Shown: positions 44,784 to 54,120, counted from the first letter of the stretch. The stretch: DNA of 64,000 bases from Cecembia rubra (GCF_003014575.1 NZ_PYGF01000006.1:158952-222951), one strand, 5' to 3'. Numbers and translations are program-made. Notes: generated by a model not told the origin, from the letters alone.

Positions 44784-47594
44784 TTACCAATAGTTTTCCA
44801 TTTGAAGTTTTTCAAGTTGGGAAGCATTCAGCCACTGTCCCATTTCAGCTAAGGCTGAACTTGCATAATTTTCCAGTCCCACCTTTCTGCTCTGATTGAC
44901 ATAGGATATCCATAATACAGGATCTCTTGTAAATTGAATGGCTTCCTGAAGCAGCTCATACCTGCTCATCTCATCTTCAGTCTCTCTGAATTTTTTCCAT
45001 ATCAGTGGTGTCCAATAGGCATTTCTGTCCAATCCAAGTTCTGGGCTGAAAATTGGGGAAATTGAAGGATCCATTTTTTCCATAGTCCCATGTACAAATT
45101 CATACCATTGATCCAAGGAAGCTTCGGACCAGGCAGTGGAACTTTGTCCCAAAATTTTTTCCTTGATTTTTTTGAATTCATTGACATCGAAAGCATGAAG
45201 CTTGTGCCGCATCAAGGCCAGGGCCCATTCAGCCTCTAAAGTTTCCGAATCAAATCCCTCCAAAGCATTTAATAGATCTTCCGGTAGCTGTTCGTGGAAC
45301 TTGCCCAGGGCAGCCCAGAATTTTACCTGTGGGCTATCTATCAGCTTACCAGCTTCATTCCATTCCATCCAATCAGGGAAATCTACCGCAAATTTATGGT
45401 GAATGGAAATCGCTTCTAATGGTTTTCCTCCAAAATAGAGAATGGCCAAGTGTACGGGTTGGAAATTTTCAAATCCTTTTTCAAAAGCAACCATTAAATC
45501 TATGGAGGCTTTCACCAAATCCCATTGGCCTGCCAGTATCTTAGCGGCCATGGCATGGTAATAAGCCGCTGAATTAGGGAAGGAAGCAGCTGTCCCATTC
45601 AGGTATTTTAGGGTTTCATTGATGTGACTGTCCTGCAATGTTCTCAAAATCCGGGTTTCCCGGTAATTTCTTTCTTCGAAGCTCATCTGTTGCTGACCGA
45701 TCAGGCTATCTAGCATAAGGATGTCTTCATCATAATTGCTACTGACCTGATTGCTCCATTGATTTCGAAGAATGGCTGTTTTAAGTGTAAAATTTTCAGG
45801 TAGGTCTTTGGTGGAGAGGACAAATGGAGCAAAATTCCCCTGTCTGTTGGCATGTGCAAGGAAGTTGATTTGATAAGGTAAGTCTGGATAAATATCCAGT
45901 CCCTCTTCGATTTTTGTCTGGTGTTTGACCTTAAGCCCAAGCAAATTGGATTGTCCAATGACCTTCTCCGCCTTCATCTTCTCTAAACGCGCATAAGCGT
46001 CTGAAGGTCTGTTCAGTTTGGAATAAAGTAGTGCTAGATTATTGAGCAGAAAGGGATTTTCAGGAAAGATTTCCAAGCCCCTCTCCAGGTAAAAAACAGC
46101 ATCGAAAATCTTATCCTGCTGGTGTAATTTATCACTTAGCAAAAGGATATTCTGGACAGATGGCACATAGTCAAAATTTTGATACAAGTGCTCCATGGCT
46201 TCATTGGCATTTCCTAATTGAAAGCGAAGATGGGCAGCGGCATTTTTAGCCTTGAAATTTTTCCGGTATTGTAGCCAACTGTTTTCATAGAGAATTGCTG
46301 CTTCCAGAGGTCTTTTGCTCTGGTAATAATAATCAGCGGTAATATTGGTACTGAAAGATGAAAGCTGCATGCCTACCACCCCATCCGCATAAATCACCAA
46401 AATTACCAATGCCATTATGGCTCCGATCCGCATGTGGAAGTAAGCAAAAAACTGGGGTTTGAAAAGGACTTTCTCTATGTCCCTTCCGCTATTGATGATC
46501 TCATAAAAGTTGGCCAAAGTGTATAGGAAAAACAACAAACTCAATGCGATCTGTCCATAAATAAAAGCATGGTTTAAAAACTCAAACAAAGGTTGGTTTC
46601 CTGTGAAATCTGCTTTGGTCCAAGTAAATACGGTAATGGCAAAGCCCAACCAATAAAAAGATTTCCCGATGAGGGGACTTTCAAAATACTGATCTGTCTG
46701 TTCGATCTTTAATTTCAGGATTCCATATCCTAAAAAGCCTGCAACCAACATCAAAACCAATGGGGCTAGGGTAGGGAAAGGTAAATTGACTTCTCCTGTC
46801 AAGTGCAATAAGCTGAAAATCAGGAGAAGGAAGTAAATGATAAAAATGACCACCAAATGCCAGAGGATTTTGATTCCTGTTCCTTTGTTCAATCTTATCA
46901 GCAGCACGGTAACACTTGAAATTACTGCATGACCAATATGTAGTAAAAACAAAACCGAGATTATCGCAGCAGGGAAAGTGATGTTTTCAGAAAGCCAAAG
47001 CCAGGGTTGTTCTATATCCGAAAAACTTACCAAACCCCAGAGGCTAAGAGAAGAAACGGTAAGTAAGATCAAAAACCTTTGATACAATCCCAGTGAATCT
47101 GCAAAAAAGGAAATTAAAACCACTGGTAGGATGGTGCCGCTTAATAAAAGGATCAACGCTAAATTGCTTGATACTCCTCCTATATTAAGGCCATTGATAC
47201 CACTTGAGGTGAACAGAAACATGGTCAGGCCCGTGGCAATGATAAAGTACATCCTTTTCAAGGTGCTGATAAGACTCAATCCTAGAATGAGCAATATCCA
47301 GATAATGGCTCCATATAGGATGCTGAGTTGAGGAAATGTTGCTGGGGGAAGGGATTGAAAATTCTGGAAAACAAGGAAATTGTCCATTTCCAATGAGAAA
47401 ACCTCGGAGCCTATTTTGTAAAAATTTACCGGAATATTTACTGTCTCAGAGAAAATCCCCGGTATGATAGGCATGATTTTTCCATCCCAGATAAAAAAGC
47501 TACATAATAGCAAAAGGCCTCCAATAATGCTCAGCATAAAGGGAAGGCCTTTGAATATTAATTTTTCTGCTTGTCTGCCTGCCTGTACCGACAT
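44784..47594 (-). CDS. Giant membrane protein with C-terminal TPR repeats
   Basis: A 936-residue protein. The N-terminal half (res ~15-415) has about 11-12 hydrophobic helices (LPFMLSIIGGLLLLCSFFIW, LSILYGAIIWILLILGLSLI, IGAIMALVILVIYADGVVGM). The C-terminal half (~420-930) is soluble and rich in TPR-like helices (AAILYENSWLQYRKNFKAKNAAAHLRFQLGNANEAMEHL, PFLLNNLALLYSKLNRPSDAYARLEKM). No enzyme motif is visible. The layout recalls Wzy/O-antigen-ligase-type or DUF-type multi-pass proteins fused to TPRs, but I cannot assign a family. Its ATG overlaps the gatC stop by 1 nt, so it is translated in the gatC operon. Confidence 0.72.
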   Translation of the reverse strand: MSVQAGRQAEKLIFKGLPFMLSIIGGLLLLCSFFIWDGKIMPIIPGIFSETVNIPVNFYKIGSEVFSLEMDNFLVFQNFQSLPPATFPQLSILYGAIIWILLILGLSLISTLKRMYFIIATGLTMFLFTSSGINGLNIGGVSSNLALILLLSGTILPVVLISFFADSLGLYQRFLILLTVSSLSLWGLVSFSDIEQPWLWLSENITFPAAIISVLFLLHIGHAVISSVTVLLIRLNKGTGIKILWHLVVIFIIYFLLLIFSLLHLTGEVNLPFPTLAPLVLMLVAGFLGYGILKLKIEQTDQYFESPLIGKSFYWLGFAITVFTWTKADFTGNQPLFEFLNHAFIYGQIALSLLFFLYTLANFYEIINSGRDIEKVLFKPQFFAYFHMRIGAIMALVILVIYADGVVGMQLSSFSTNITADYYYQSKRPLEAAILYENSWLQYRKNFKAKNAAAHLRFQLGNANEAMEHLYQNFDYVPSVQNILLLSDKLHQQDKIFDAVFYLERGLEIFPENPFLLNNLALLYSKLNRPSDAYARLEKMKAEKVIGQSNLLGLKVKHQTKIEEGLDIYPDLPYQINFLAHANRQGNFAPFVLSTKDLPENFTLKTAILRNQWSNQVSSNYDEDILMLDSLIGQQQMSFEERNYRETRILRTLQDSHINETLKYLNGTAASFPNSAAYYHAMAAKILAGQWDLVKASIDLMVAFEKGFENFQPVHLAILYFGGKPLEAISIHHKFAVDFPDWMEWNEAGKLIDSPQVKFWAALGKFHEQLPEDLLNALEGFDSETLEAEWALALMRHKLHAFDVNEFKKIKEKILGQSSTAWSEASLDQWYEFVHGTMEKMDPSISPIFSPELGLDRNAYWTPLIWKKFRETEDEMSRYELLQEAIQFTRDPVLWISYVNQSRKVGLENYASSALAEMGQWLNASQLEKLQMENYW

Positions 47595-47881
47595 TATTCA
47601 AGAACCTTGGGAACCCTGAAATAATCCGAATCCTTCTGAGGGGCATTTTGCAGTGCTCTTTCATGGCTAAGGTGTTCGCCCATCTTGTCTGCCCTAAGCA
47701 CATTTACTTCTGAGGACATGGTGGTTAGTGGTTCAACGCCCTCAGTATTGATTTCATTAAGTTGCTCCTCCCAATCCAGAATCTGGGTCATGTCTTTCAT
47801 CATTTTTTCAGCACCTTCTTCGTCGAATTCCAAGCGGGCCAAATGGGCAATTTTTTTAACTGTATTTAAATCTATTTTCAT
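47594..47881 (-). CDS. gatC: Asp-tRNA(Asn)/Glu-tRNA(Gln) amidotransferase subunit C
   Basis: A 95-residue GatC with the usual N-terminal IDLNTVKKIAHLARLEFDEE and the acidic linker and C-terminal RADKMGEHLSHERALQNAPQKDSDYFRVPKVLE. GatC wraps GatA and GatB to make the GatCAB enzyme, which converts Glu-tRNA(Gln) to Gln-tRNA(Gln). gatA and gatB are not in this window. The start overlaps the plsC stop by 4 nt and the end overlaps the membrane-TPR gene by 1 nt. Confidence 0.95.
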   Translation of the reverse strand: MKIDLNTVKKIAHLARLEFDEEGAEKMMKDMTQILDWEEQLNEINTEGVEPLTTMSSEVNVLRADKMGEHLSHERALQNAPQKDSDYFRVPKVLE

Positions 47882-48642
47882 ACACTTTTGATAATTGTTT
47901 TTTCCGAGTCCAGCAGCTGATTGTCAGTCCAAAGTTGGTTTTGAATGATCTCATAGCATTTGTCCCTAAGACCAGGCAAATCTTTAGAAGTCTTCCCATC
48001 TGTGTACAATGGCTGATGGATGACTATTTTTCCCCTTCTGAAATTCAATAGTAGCCTGCCGTCATCAGGCAAAATTAAATGATTAAATGATAAGGTGACA
48101 GGAATTAGGGGGATTTGTTTATCTATGGCCAAAGAAAATGCCCCATCCTTAAAGCGGTTCATATGCGGCGGTTCACCGGTAGTGATTCCGCCTTCTGGGA
48201 AAATGACAATACTGCTGCCTTGGCTGATTGCCTTTTTTGCCTTGATGAAAACTTCTCCACGACTTCTTAGCGAAGAACGGTTGACGGCGATATGTAGCTT
48301 TTTGAAATAATAACCAAAGAGAGGGACTTTTGCAATGGAGCTTTTGCCGACAAATACGACATCTCCAGGCAATAAACCCATAAAAGGGATGTCCAGGTAA
48401 GAAAAATGGTTGGCCACAAAAATGTAAGACTGCCCCTTTTGGATATTTTCTTTCCCTTCGACCTGTATAGGCATTCCGATCAGGACAAAGTAAATTTTTG
48501 CCCAGAATTGGTTGACCACCCTACCATATTTTTGCCATCCCGGTATCCATGCCGCCAGGCAAAATACCGGAAAAAGGATGATAAATGTGGTCAAAAATAC
48601 CAGGAGTGCATATATGGAATAAATACTTCTTAAAATAACCAT
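47878..48642 (-). CDS. plsC: 1-acyl-sn-glycerol-3-phosphate acyltransferase
   Basis: Membrane acyltransferase that makes phosphatidic acid. A longer frame extends to 48786, inside the haemoglobin gene, but the ATG at 48642 begins the natural N-terminus (MVILRSIYSIYALLVFL), giving 254 residues. PlsC motifs: FVANHFSYLDIPF (NHx4D-like), VGKSSIAKVPLFGYY, IFPEGGITTGEPP and VPVTLSF-like IPLIPVTLSF. It lies 2 nt after the haemoglobin stop and overlaps gatC by 4 nt. Confidence 0.93.
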   Translation of the reverse strand: MVILRSIYSIYALLVFLTTFIILFPVFCLAAWIPGWQKYGRVVNQFWAKIYFVLIGMPIQVEGKENIQKGQSYIFVANHFSYLDIPFMGLLPGDVVFVGKSSIAKVPLFGYYFKKLHIAVNRSSLRSRGEVFIKAKKAISQGSSIVIFPEGGITTGEPPHMNRFKDGAFSLAIDKQIPLIPVTLSFNHLILPDDGRLLLNFRRGKIVIHQPLYTDGKTSKDLPGLRDKCYEIIQNQLWTDNQLLDSEKTIIKSV

Positions 48643-48644
48643 AC

Positions 48645-49019
48645 TTATTGGTTGATCATATGATTGGCCACTTTTATAAAATAATTCATAAGGGCTTCTC
48701 TTGTATCTGTTTCTATCTCTATTTTGTCCATGGCCCGAAACATGCAGTCTAACCAAACATTCCTCATGTTGTCGTCTATGGCCCACTGAAAATGCCTTCT
48801 TCTGAGCATGGGATGTCCGCGCAGTTCCAGGTAAGTATGCGGACCTCCGAAAACATGGACCAAAAACAAAAATAGCCTTTCTTCTGCAGGTGCCAAATCC
48901 TTTTCAGGGTATAGTTTCCTTAATTCAGGGGATTCTTCCACATGGCGGTAAAAATGATGGACAAGGTTTTTGATTTTATCTTCCCCTAATACTTCATAAA
49001 TGCTATTTCCTGAATCCAT
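48645..49019 (-). CDS. glbO: Truncated haemoglobin (group II-like)
   Basis: A 124-residue haem protein of the 2-over-2 fold. The proximal His is in GHPMLRRRHFQW, preceded by FGGPHTYLELRG, the group II pattern that often carries a Trp/Tyr distal pocket. The N-terminal VLGEDKIKNLVHHFYRHVEESPELRKLYP contains the CD1/B10 region. Such proteins bind O2, NO or CO and protect against nitrosative stress. It heads the plsC-gatC operon. Group assignment is by eye. Confidence 0.9.
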   Translation of the reverse strand: MDSGNSIYEVLGEDKIKNLVHHFYRHVEESPELRKLYPEKDLAPAEERLFLFLVHVFGGPHTYLELRGHPMLRRRHFQWAIDDNMRNVWLDCMFRAMDKIEIETDTREALMNYFIKVANHMINQ

Positions 49020-49492
49020 GCCGCGAAATTAAAGGATTTTTTGGATCCTTCAAGTCTAAGTTCCATATCCTCAGCCATCCCTACCAATACTCCAATAGAA
49101 AAGTAAAAAGCCGTATCGGTGAAAAAGATGAATTTGCTCAGTTCGGTGGTTCGGTAACAACACCTGCCCTACATTCAGGTCACTGGCTTAATACATAGCC
49201 ACCACTATCTTTGATCTTTCCTTCCATAAGGCCAGTTTCTTAAATGGGGCAATCAATATTTACTCCTTATAAGCTACTTTCTGGTGTTCATGGAAATTCG
49301 AAAGCTTATTATCTGATTTTTTCCCTTTGCCGGAAAGAAAGTCGAAAACCCCAAGGACACTAATTTCCTTTAAGCATTGAAAATTAGTAAAATTCGCGTT
49401 TCAACTTATTTCCCTTTTTTACATTACCGTTCTACCTGAAATTGCAACTTCAACTTCCCACTTTTTCTCCTTTTTCCTTTAGCTTTAAATCT
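49020..49492. other. 473-bp intergenic region without recognisable features
   Basis: Lies between the haemoglobin start and the NfeD stop, both on the minus strand. I found no ORF with coding character, no tRNA-like fold and no clear repeat. It must contain the promoter of the haemoglobin operon, but no TAnnTTTG match is obvious. Confidence 0.4.
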
Positions 49493-50860
49493 TCATCCCA
49501 GCCTTTTTACTTTCAGACTCGTTCCTTCAGTACTGATGACTTTTACTTTTTCTCCTTTATCTATAAATTCTCCACGCGAATAAGCATCATAAACTTCCTC
49601 CTCAATCATGACCTTTCCGCTCGGCATCAAGCGGGTATGGGCTATCCCTTCTTTTCCCATGAGGTTATTGCTGTAAAGCGTAGAGGTGTAGCCCTCTTCC
49701 CTTTTTTGGGTGCTTGCCAGTGCAATGCTGCTGAATGCTCTCCATTGGTTGACTTTTGGGGCCATAAAAAAGATCAGTCCTATGGCAGCAATGGCTGCAA
49801 GTATTACAGTGACAAGTGCAGCAAAGAGCTCCCCTGAAGGCACAAAAGTGAAGTCAAAGGCATCATTTGGTATCATTCCCAAAGTGAGGCCGACCAATAT
49901 GCCTATGATGCCTAAAATACCAAAAATGCCAAAACCCGGAATAAGGAAAATTTCCACCAGCAATAAGATTACCCCTACAATAAAGACGGCAATCTCCCAA
50001 TTTGCAGCCAAACCTGTCAGGTAATATGGGATAAAATAAAGGATAATGGCTGTTATGGAAGCAGCCAATGGAAAACCAACTCCAGGTGTTTGAATTTCAA
50101 AATAGATACCTGCGAAAATCACCAAGATCAAAAAGCCGCTTACCACGGGGTTCAAAAAGAAAGCGATCACTTTTTCCACTCCAGATATTTCATAGGCAAT
50201 GATTTCATATTCCTTGATGCCCAATTTTTCTTCAATTATTTCTTTTTTGGAATCTGCCTGACCTTCACAGAATCCGTTTTCAATCGCTTCTGAAACAGAG
50301 AATGTAATCACGGAGCCTTTGGCACTGACGCCTTCTATCTCAATGTTCTGGTCCACCATGGCTTCTGCAATTTTGGGATTTCTTCCCTTGGCTTCAGCTG
50401 TGCTGCGCATCATGGAGCGCATATAGGATTGGTATTTGTCAGGAGCCGCATCTCCTCCGCCTCCCATCACCACAGTGGCTGCACCAATGCTGGCACCAGA
50501 GGCCATATAAATACTGTCACAGGCAATGGAAATCAAGGCTCCGGCAGAAGCTGCGTCCTTGTTGATCCATACATGGATAGGAATATCAGTTTCAAGAATC
50601 ATGGTTCTGATATCATCGGCATCATTGACAGCCCCTCCATAGGTGTCCATCTCTATCAATATCAGGTCAGCTTCTTTGTTCTTGGCATCTTCCAGTGCCA
50701 GTTGAACCCTGCGGTTCATCCTGGGATCAATATTATCATCGATTAAAAAAGTGTAAATTTTTTTCTTTTCCCCTTTAGACTTTTCCTCCTCCTGTGCCTT
50801 AACAACTGAGTGGGCTGTCAAAAAAAGACTCAAAAACACAAATATTCCGAGGTGTTTCAT
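49493..50860 (-). CDS. nfeD: NfeD-family membrane serine protease
   Basis: A 455-residue membrane protein with a signal peptide (MKHLGIFVFLSLFLTAHSVVKAQ). The ClpP-like protease domain (res ~30-240) has the Ser nucleophile in DAASAGALISIACDSIYMASGASIG and a candidate Lys in APDKYQSYMRSMMRS, as in 1510-N/SppA-type proteases. Four to five transmembrane helices follow (VIAFFLNPVVSGFLILVIFAG, IAVFIVGVILLLVEIFLIPGFGIFG). A C-terminal OB-like NfeD domain closes it (MGKEGIAHTRLMPSGKVMIEEEVYDAYSRGEFIDKGEKVKV). Stomatin partners are common in other genomes, but none is adjacent here. Role is likely membrane protein quality control. Confidence 0.92.
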   Translation of the reverse strand: MKHLGIFVFLSLFLTAHSVVKAQEEEKSKGEKKKIYTFLIDDNIDPRMNRRVQLALEDAKNKEADLILIEMDTYGGAVNDADDIRTMILETDIPIHVWINKDAASAGALISIACDSIYMASGASIGAATVVMGGGGDAAPDKYQSYMRSMMRSTAEAKGRNPKIAEAMVDQNIEIEGVSAKGSVITFSVSEAIENGFCEGQADSKKEIIEEKLGIKEYEIIAYEISGVEKVIAFFLNPVVSGFLILVIFAGIYFEIQTPGVGFPLAASITAIILYFIPYYLTGLAANWEIAVFIVGVILLLVEIFLIPGFGIFGILGIIGILVGLTLGMIPNDAFDFTFVPSGELFAALVTVILAAIAAIGLIFFMAPKVNQWRAFSSIALASTQKREEGYTSTLYSNNLMGKEGIAHTRLMPSGKVMIEEEVYDAYSRGEFIDKGEKVKVISTEGTSLKVKRLG

Positions 50861-51025
50861 GTTGAATTGGTTTAGTTTTTGAATATACCAATAATCTTGG
50901 ATATCCGAATTTAAAAATTATCCGTAAAGAATCATGGAGTCATGTAAGGATTACTCCTTTCATAGCTGTCCACTTGGAAATGATAAAATTAATCTGAAAT
51001 TTGTGCATAAATTATCCAGTAGATT

Positions 51026-52186
51026 ATGAAGAAGTTGATTGTCCTTTGTTTTGGTATTTTGGTATTCTCACAGGTGCAAGCCTTTGGATTCCATCCATTG
51101 GATTCAATAGGTGTAGAGCGGGTAGGTGACAAGACATTCATCATCCATCAAGTCGATCCTGGGGAAACACTTTTTGGCATATCTAGGAGGTACCAATCAG
51201 CGATAAATGATATTTTACAGGTCAATGACCAATTGAAAGAAGGTTTGAAAGCAGGACAAAGGATACGTATTCCATATATTACCAAATCTGCTGTTCCTTC
51301 TGGTTCGAGATTGCACAAAGTATCTCCTGGTGAGACGCTTTTTGGGATTTCAAGGCAATACGGAGTAAAAGTAGATGAACTGATGGCCTGGAATCAATTA
51401 AAAGGTAATGATATCAGTGTAGGACAGGCATTGATTATCAAAGGAGTGCCCGAACCAGAACCAAGCCCCGCTGCAGTCCAACAAACAACTCCAGCCCCTG
51501 TGACTGTACCTGTGACTGCTTCAAATGAAAAAGCTACCGGCAATAGAGAAAGAGCAGCTTCTGCCAGGGAGGAAGCAAAACCAAAAGAAGAACCAAAATC
51601 GGCAGTTTCTCAGCCAATTGGTTCCGACCCAGCTGCCAGACCATTGCCGGGAGATTGGATAACACATACTGTAGCCCAAGGTGAGACGCTTTTTTCCATT
51701 GCCAAGGCTTATGATGCTAAGGTAGACAACCTGATTACCTGGAATTCTTTGTCTTCTAATAACCTGACAATAGGACAAAAATTAAAAGTGGGAAGGGAGC
51801 CGGATTCCAAAGTGCCCGTGGTAACCTCCTCTGTTCCTATTGTAATCAATAACCAAAGAGCAGAAGGTCAATTGGCCGTTCCAAAACCTGAAATCAGCAA
51901 TCCAAACGCCAGCACAGCTTATAAAAATATCAAAGAAAGCGGTTTGGCTGAAGTAATTGAAGGAACTGGCAACCATAAAAAATACCTGGTATTGCACCGT
52001 AATGCCCCAGTGGGTACAATCATGAGGGTAAGAAATGAAGAAAATGACATCACCATCTTTGCCAGGGTGGTGGGGAAACTCCCTGATACAGGAGATAACA
52101 GCAGGCTCGTTATTAAACTCTCAAAAGCGGCTTATGATCAGTTGCGTGCGGTCAATGCCCGATTCCCAGTGGAGATTGCGTATTAA
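51026..52186 (+). CDS. Exported protein with three LysM domains and a barrel-like C-terminus
   Basis: A 386-residue cell-wall-binding protein with signal peptide (MKKLIVLCFGILVFSQVQAFG). Three LysM repeats are visible: HQVDPGETLFGISRRYQSAI (~res 40), HKVSPGETLFGISRQYGVKV (~97) and HTVAQGETLFSIAKAYDAKV (~210). A proline/alanine-rich linker joins them. The C-terminal 95 residues (NIKESGLAEVIEGTGNHKKYLVLHRNAPVGTIMRVRNEEND) resemble an RlpA-like double-psi barrel. Related proteins bind peptidoglycan or cut glycan strands, but no catalytic residue is assured here. Its stop codon is followed at once by a 7-nt repeat array. Confidence 0.88.
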   Translation: MKKLIVLCFGILVFSQVQAFGFHPLDSIGVERVGDKTFIIHQVDPGETLFGISRRYQSAINDILQVNDQLKEGLKAGQRIRIPYITKSAVPSGSRLHKVSPGETLFGISRQYGVKVDELMAWNQLKGNDISVGQALIIKGVPEPEPSPAAVQQTTPAPVTVPVTASNEKATGNRERAASAREEAKPKEEPKSAVSQPIGSDPAARPLPGDWITHTVAQGETLFSIAKAYDAKVDNLITWNSLSSNNLTIGQKLKVGREPDSKVPVVTSSVPIVINNQRAEGQLAVPKPEISNPNASTAYKNIKESGLAEVIEGTGNHKKYLVLHRNAPVGTIMRVRNEENDITIFARVVGKLPDTGDNSRLVIKLSKAAYDQLRAVNARFPVEIAY

Positions 52187-52194
52187 TGAGAGAA

Positions 52195-52250
52195 ACAAGA
52201 GATAAGAAACAAGAAACAAGAGACAAGAAGCAAGAGATAAGAGGCAAGAA
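52195..52250 (+). repeat. Eight 7-nt tandem repeats, unit ACAAGAR, after the LysM gene
   Basis: Units in strict phase: acaagag, ataagaa, acaagaa, acaagag, acaagaa, gcaagag, ataagag, gcaagaa. The array begins 8 nt after the stop codon and is purine-rich on the sense strand. Confidence 0.88.
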
Positions 52251-52439
52251 ATGAGGTTTCGGAAGTCGGAAGGGGAATTTCGGGACATTTTGCCTAGGGC
52301 TTCGGAAATCCGAGTTCTGAACTGCGTCTTTCCAATAGTTCATATTTGACCCTTTTCTTCTTAAAATCCTATTGTAACCGGTAAGCCTTTTGTGAATCCA
52401 AAAGCTTAGCAGTAACTTTGCTGATGTATTTCCTGCTTG

Positions 52440-52994
52440 ATGAATAAATTCCAACTGATCATTCATAACATTTTCCGTTTTTTATGGAATGCCATTTTCG
52501 TGATTTCATATCCCGTAATGGCTACATTTGGGCTGTTATTTGTAGGTTTGACTTATATTTTTTCAGCACTTTCCCGTTTCTTGGCCAATCTCAGGCCTGA
52601 TAGAGAAGTACAAGTACCCAAGAAGACAGATTGGGAAGAATTGCCAAACACCAATGGATTATTGGAAGCCAAAGTTTTCAAACAGATCATGTTTGGACCC
52701 ACTTGCTTTCAATTGAGAAGAAAAGATGGAGTACCTTCAGTGTTGGAAGATTATTACTTTGGGGGTAAAATAAAATTTATCGATGAGGGATTGCTTTTGG
52801 AAAAATGGAACACTACCGATCCCAAAAGTTTGCCGGATTTTGATGTTTGTCTGTATGACCCTGATAGGGACAGTCTTACTGCACTTACTAATATGAAATG
52901 TTTCGATTGGCATTTGTCCGAAAGAAATGATAATCAGTTGTTATTCAAATGGTTTGATGGTACCCAAGGGGGTGAGGTGAATGTGGCTCTGTAG
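52440..52994 (+). CDS. Unidentified membrane-anchored protein
   Basis: A 184-residue product starting at the ATG at 52440 (a TTG lies 3 nt before). A long hydrophobic N-terminal segment (FLWNAIFVISYPVMATFGLLFVGLTYIFSAL) is followed by a charged linker (LRPDREVQVPKKTDW) and a soluble domain (KIKFIDEGLLLEKWNTTDPKSLPDFDVCLYDPDRDSL). I recognise no family. It ends 0 nt before the TIGR02757 start (adjacent stop and start), so the two are co-translated, and a joint role is plausible. Confidence 0.68.
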   Translation: MNKFQLIIHNIFRFLWNAIFVISYPVMATFGLLFVGLTYIFSALSRFLANLRPDREVQVPKKTDWEELPNTNGLLEAKVFKQIMFGPTCFQLRRKDGVPSVLEDYYFGGKIKFIDEGLLLEKWNTTDPKSLPDFDVCLYDPDRDSLTALTNMKCFDWHLSERNDNQLLFKWFDGTQGGEVNVAL

Positions 52995-53765
52995 ATGGAT
53001 TTAAAGGTTTTTTTGGATCAGAAAGTTGCTGAGTTCAACCAGCCGGATTTTATCCCTTTGGATCCTATCTCTGTTCCCCATCGGTATTCCAAAAAGCAGG
53101 ATATTGAGATTGCGGGTTTTTTTGCGGCAGTATTGGCTTGGGGACAAAGGAAGACCATCATCCATAAATGCCTTGAGCTTTTTGGAATGATGGACAATGC
53201 ACCACATGATTTTATGTTGCACCATCGAGAAAGTGATCTAAAACCGTTCCTACAATTCAAGCATAGAACTTTCAACGATATTGATACCCTCTATTTTATT
53301 GAATTTTTCTCTTGGTTTTACAAGAATCATGAAAGTTTGGAGGAGGCATTTACCATTGGCTGGACTCCGGAAGTAGATGTGATGGAGAGGATTTTGGTCA
53401 ATTTTCATCATTATTTCTTTCAACTCCCTGCTGCTCCACAGCGGACAAAGAAGCACATTGCAACACCCGAAAGGAAGGCGGCCTGTAAGCGGATCAATAT
53501 GTTTTTACGTTGGATGGTCCGCGCAGATGATAAGTCTGTTGATTTTGGAATCTGGAAGACCATTAAACCTTATCAGTTGATCTGTCCCTGTGACCTGCAT
53601 GTGGACAGGGTAGGAAGGAGGCTGGGTCTGATTACCCGAAAGCAGACCGATTGGCAGACGGCAGTGGAACTGACGGAGAGGCTCAGGGAATTCGATCCCG
53701 AAGATCCAGTGAAGTATGACTTTGCCCTGTTTGGTATGGGGGTGGAGGAGAGGATGGCTGGCTGA
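52995..53765 (+). CDS. TIGR02757/DUF2400 family protein
   Basis: A 256-residue soluble protein. It has the family pattern SVPHRYSKKQDIEIAGFFAAVLAWGQRKTIIHKCLELFGMM, FKHRTFNDIDTLYFIEFF, LRWMVRADDKSVDFGIW and the closing CPCDLHVDRVGRRLGLITRKQTDW. The family is widespread in Bacteroidota and has no established function; its fold resembles DNA glycosylase-like helical proteins (inferred from family memory, not from sequence). It directly abuts the upstream membrane-anchored gene. Confidence 0.85.
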   Translation: MDLKVFLDQKVAEFNQPDFIPLDPISVPHRYSKKQDIEIAGFFAAVLAWGQRKTIIHKCLELFGMMDNAPHDFMLHHRESDLKPFLQFKHRTFNDIDTLYFIEFFSWFYKNHESLEEAFTIGWTPEVDVMERILVNFHHYFFQLPAAPQRTKKHIATPERKAACKRINMFLRWMVRADDKSVDFGIWKTIKPYQLICPCDLHVDRVGRRLGLITRKQTDWQTAVELTERLREFDPEDPVKYDFALFGMGVEERMAG

Positions 53766-53845
53766 GTCGATTCCCCAATTGAGCATAGTTTTGCTATCAC
53801 TCCATCTATATCCGGAAAACATTGCTGGATTATCACAGCCTTTTT

Positions 53846-53980
53846 GGTTGGGGGAATTAGGTTGATATAGGCCTGAAAGGCCGATAAATCATAGGAATGG
53901 GCATAGCCCATTCCGAATAAAAACCATCATCCCCTAAGCTCCCACCCGGGCCTGAAGGGCACGGATAATTTGGGACCAAT
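53846..53980 (+). repeat. Left copy of the ~135-bp direct repeat flanking the transposase
   Basis: About 94% identical by eye to 54751-54884. It contains the hairpins GGCCT-gaa-AGGCC near its start and GGAATGGGC-ata-GCCCATTCC at 53894-53914. A related, more degenerate upstream part begins at 53800. Confidence 0.88.
53894..53914. repeat. REP-like 9-bp palindrome, left repeat
   Basis: GGAATGGGC-ata-GCCCATTCC, perfect stem with 3-nt loop. The right copy at 54799-54819 is extended by a C/G pair to 10 bp. Such palindromes are the usual targets of REP-associated tyrosine transposases. Confidence 0.8.
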
Positions 53981-54120
53981 ACATTAATCGGATATAATCG
54001 GTTAATTGAGCTCCTATTATTTTTTATGTTTTTTAGATCCATTAATTTCAATTGGGTTATTTCATTCTATTGATTAGCTAATGACACTGGAATCATTTTA
54101 CAATCATAAATTCTTTAGGT

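Noticed and set aside
47878..48786. 302-codon version of plsC starting inside the haemoglobin gene
   Set aside because: The N-terminal 48 residues are an antiphase reading of the globin gene; the ATG at 48642 fits PlsC.
49020..49492. Possible tRNA or small RNA in the gap upstream of the haemoglobin gene
   Set aside because: No cloverleaf, T-loop motif or promoter/terminator pair could be traced by eye.
49442..49837. 131-codon plus-strand ORF
   Set aside because: Mostly antisense to the NfeD C-terminal region; composition is low complexity Ser/Phe-rich, as expected for a shadow frame.
53505..54051. Minus-strand ORFs across the left repeat and the end of the TIGR02757 gene
   Set aside because: They run antisense through a well-supported gene and a palindromic repeat and show no family pattern.
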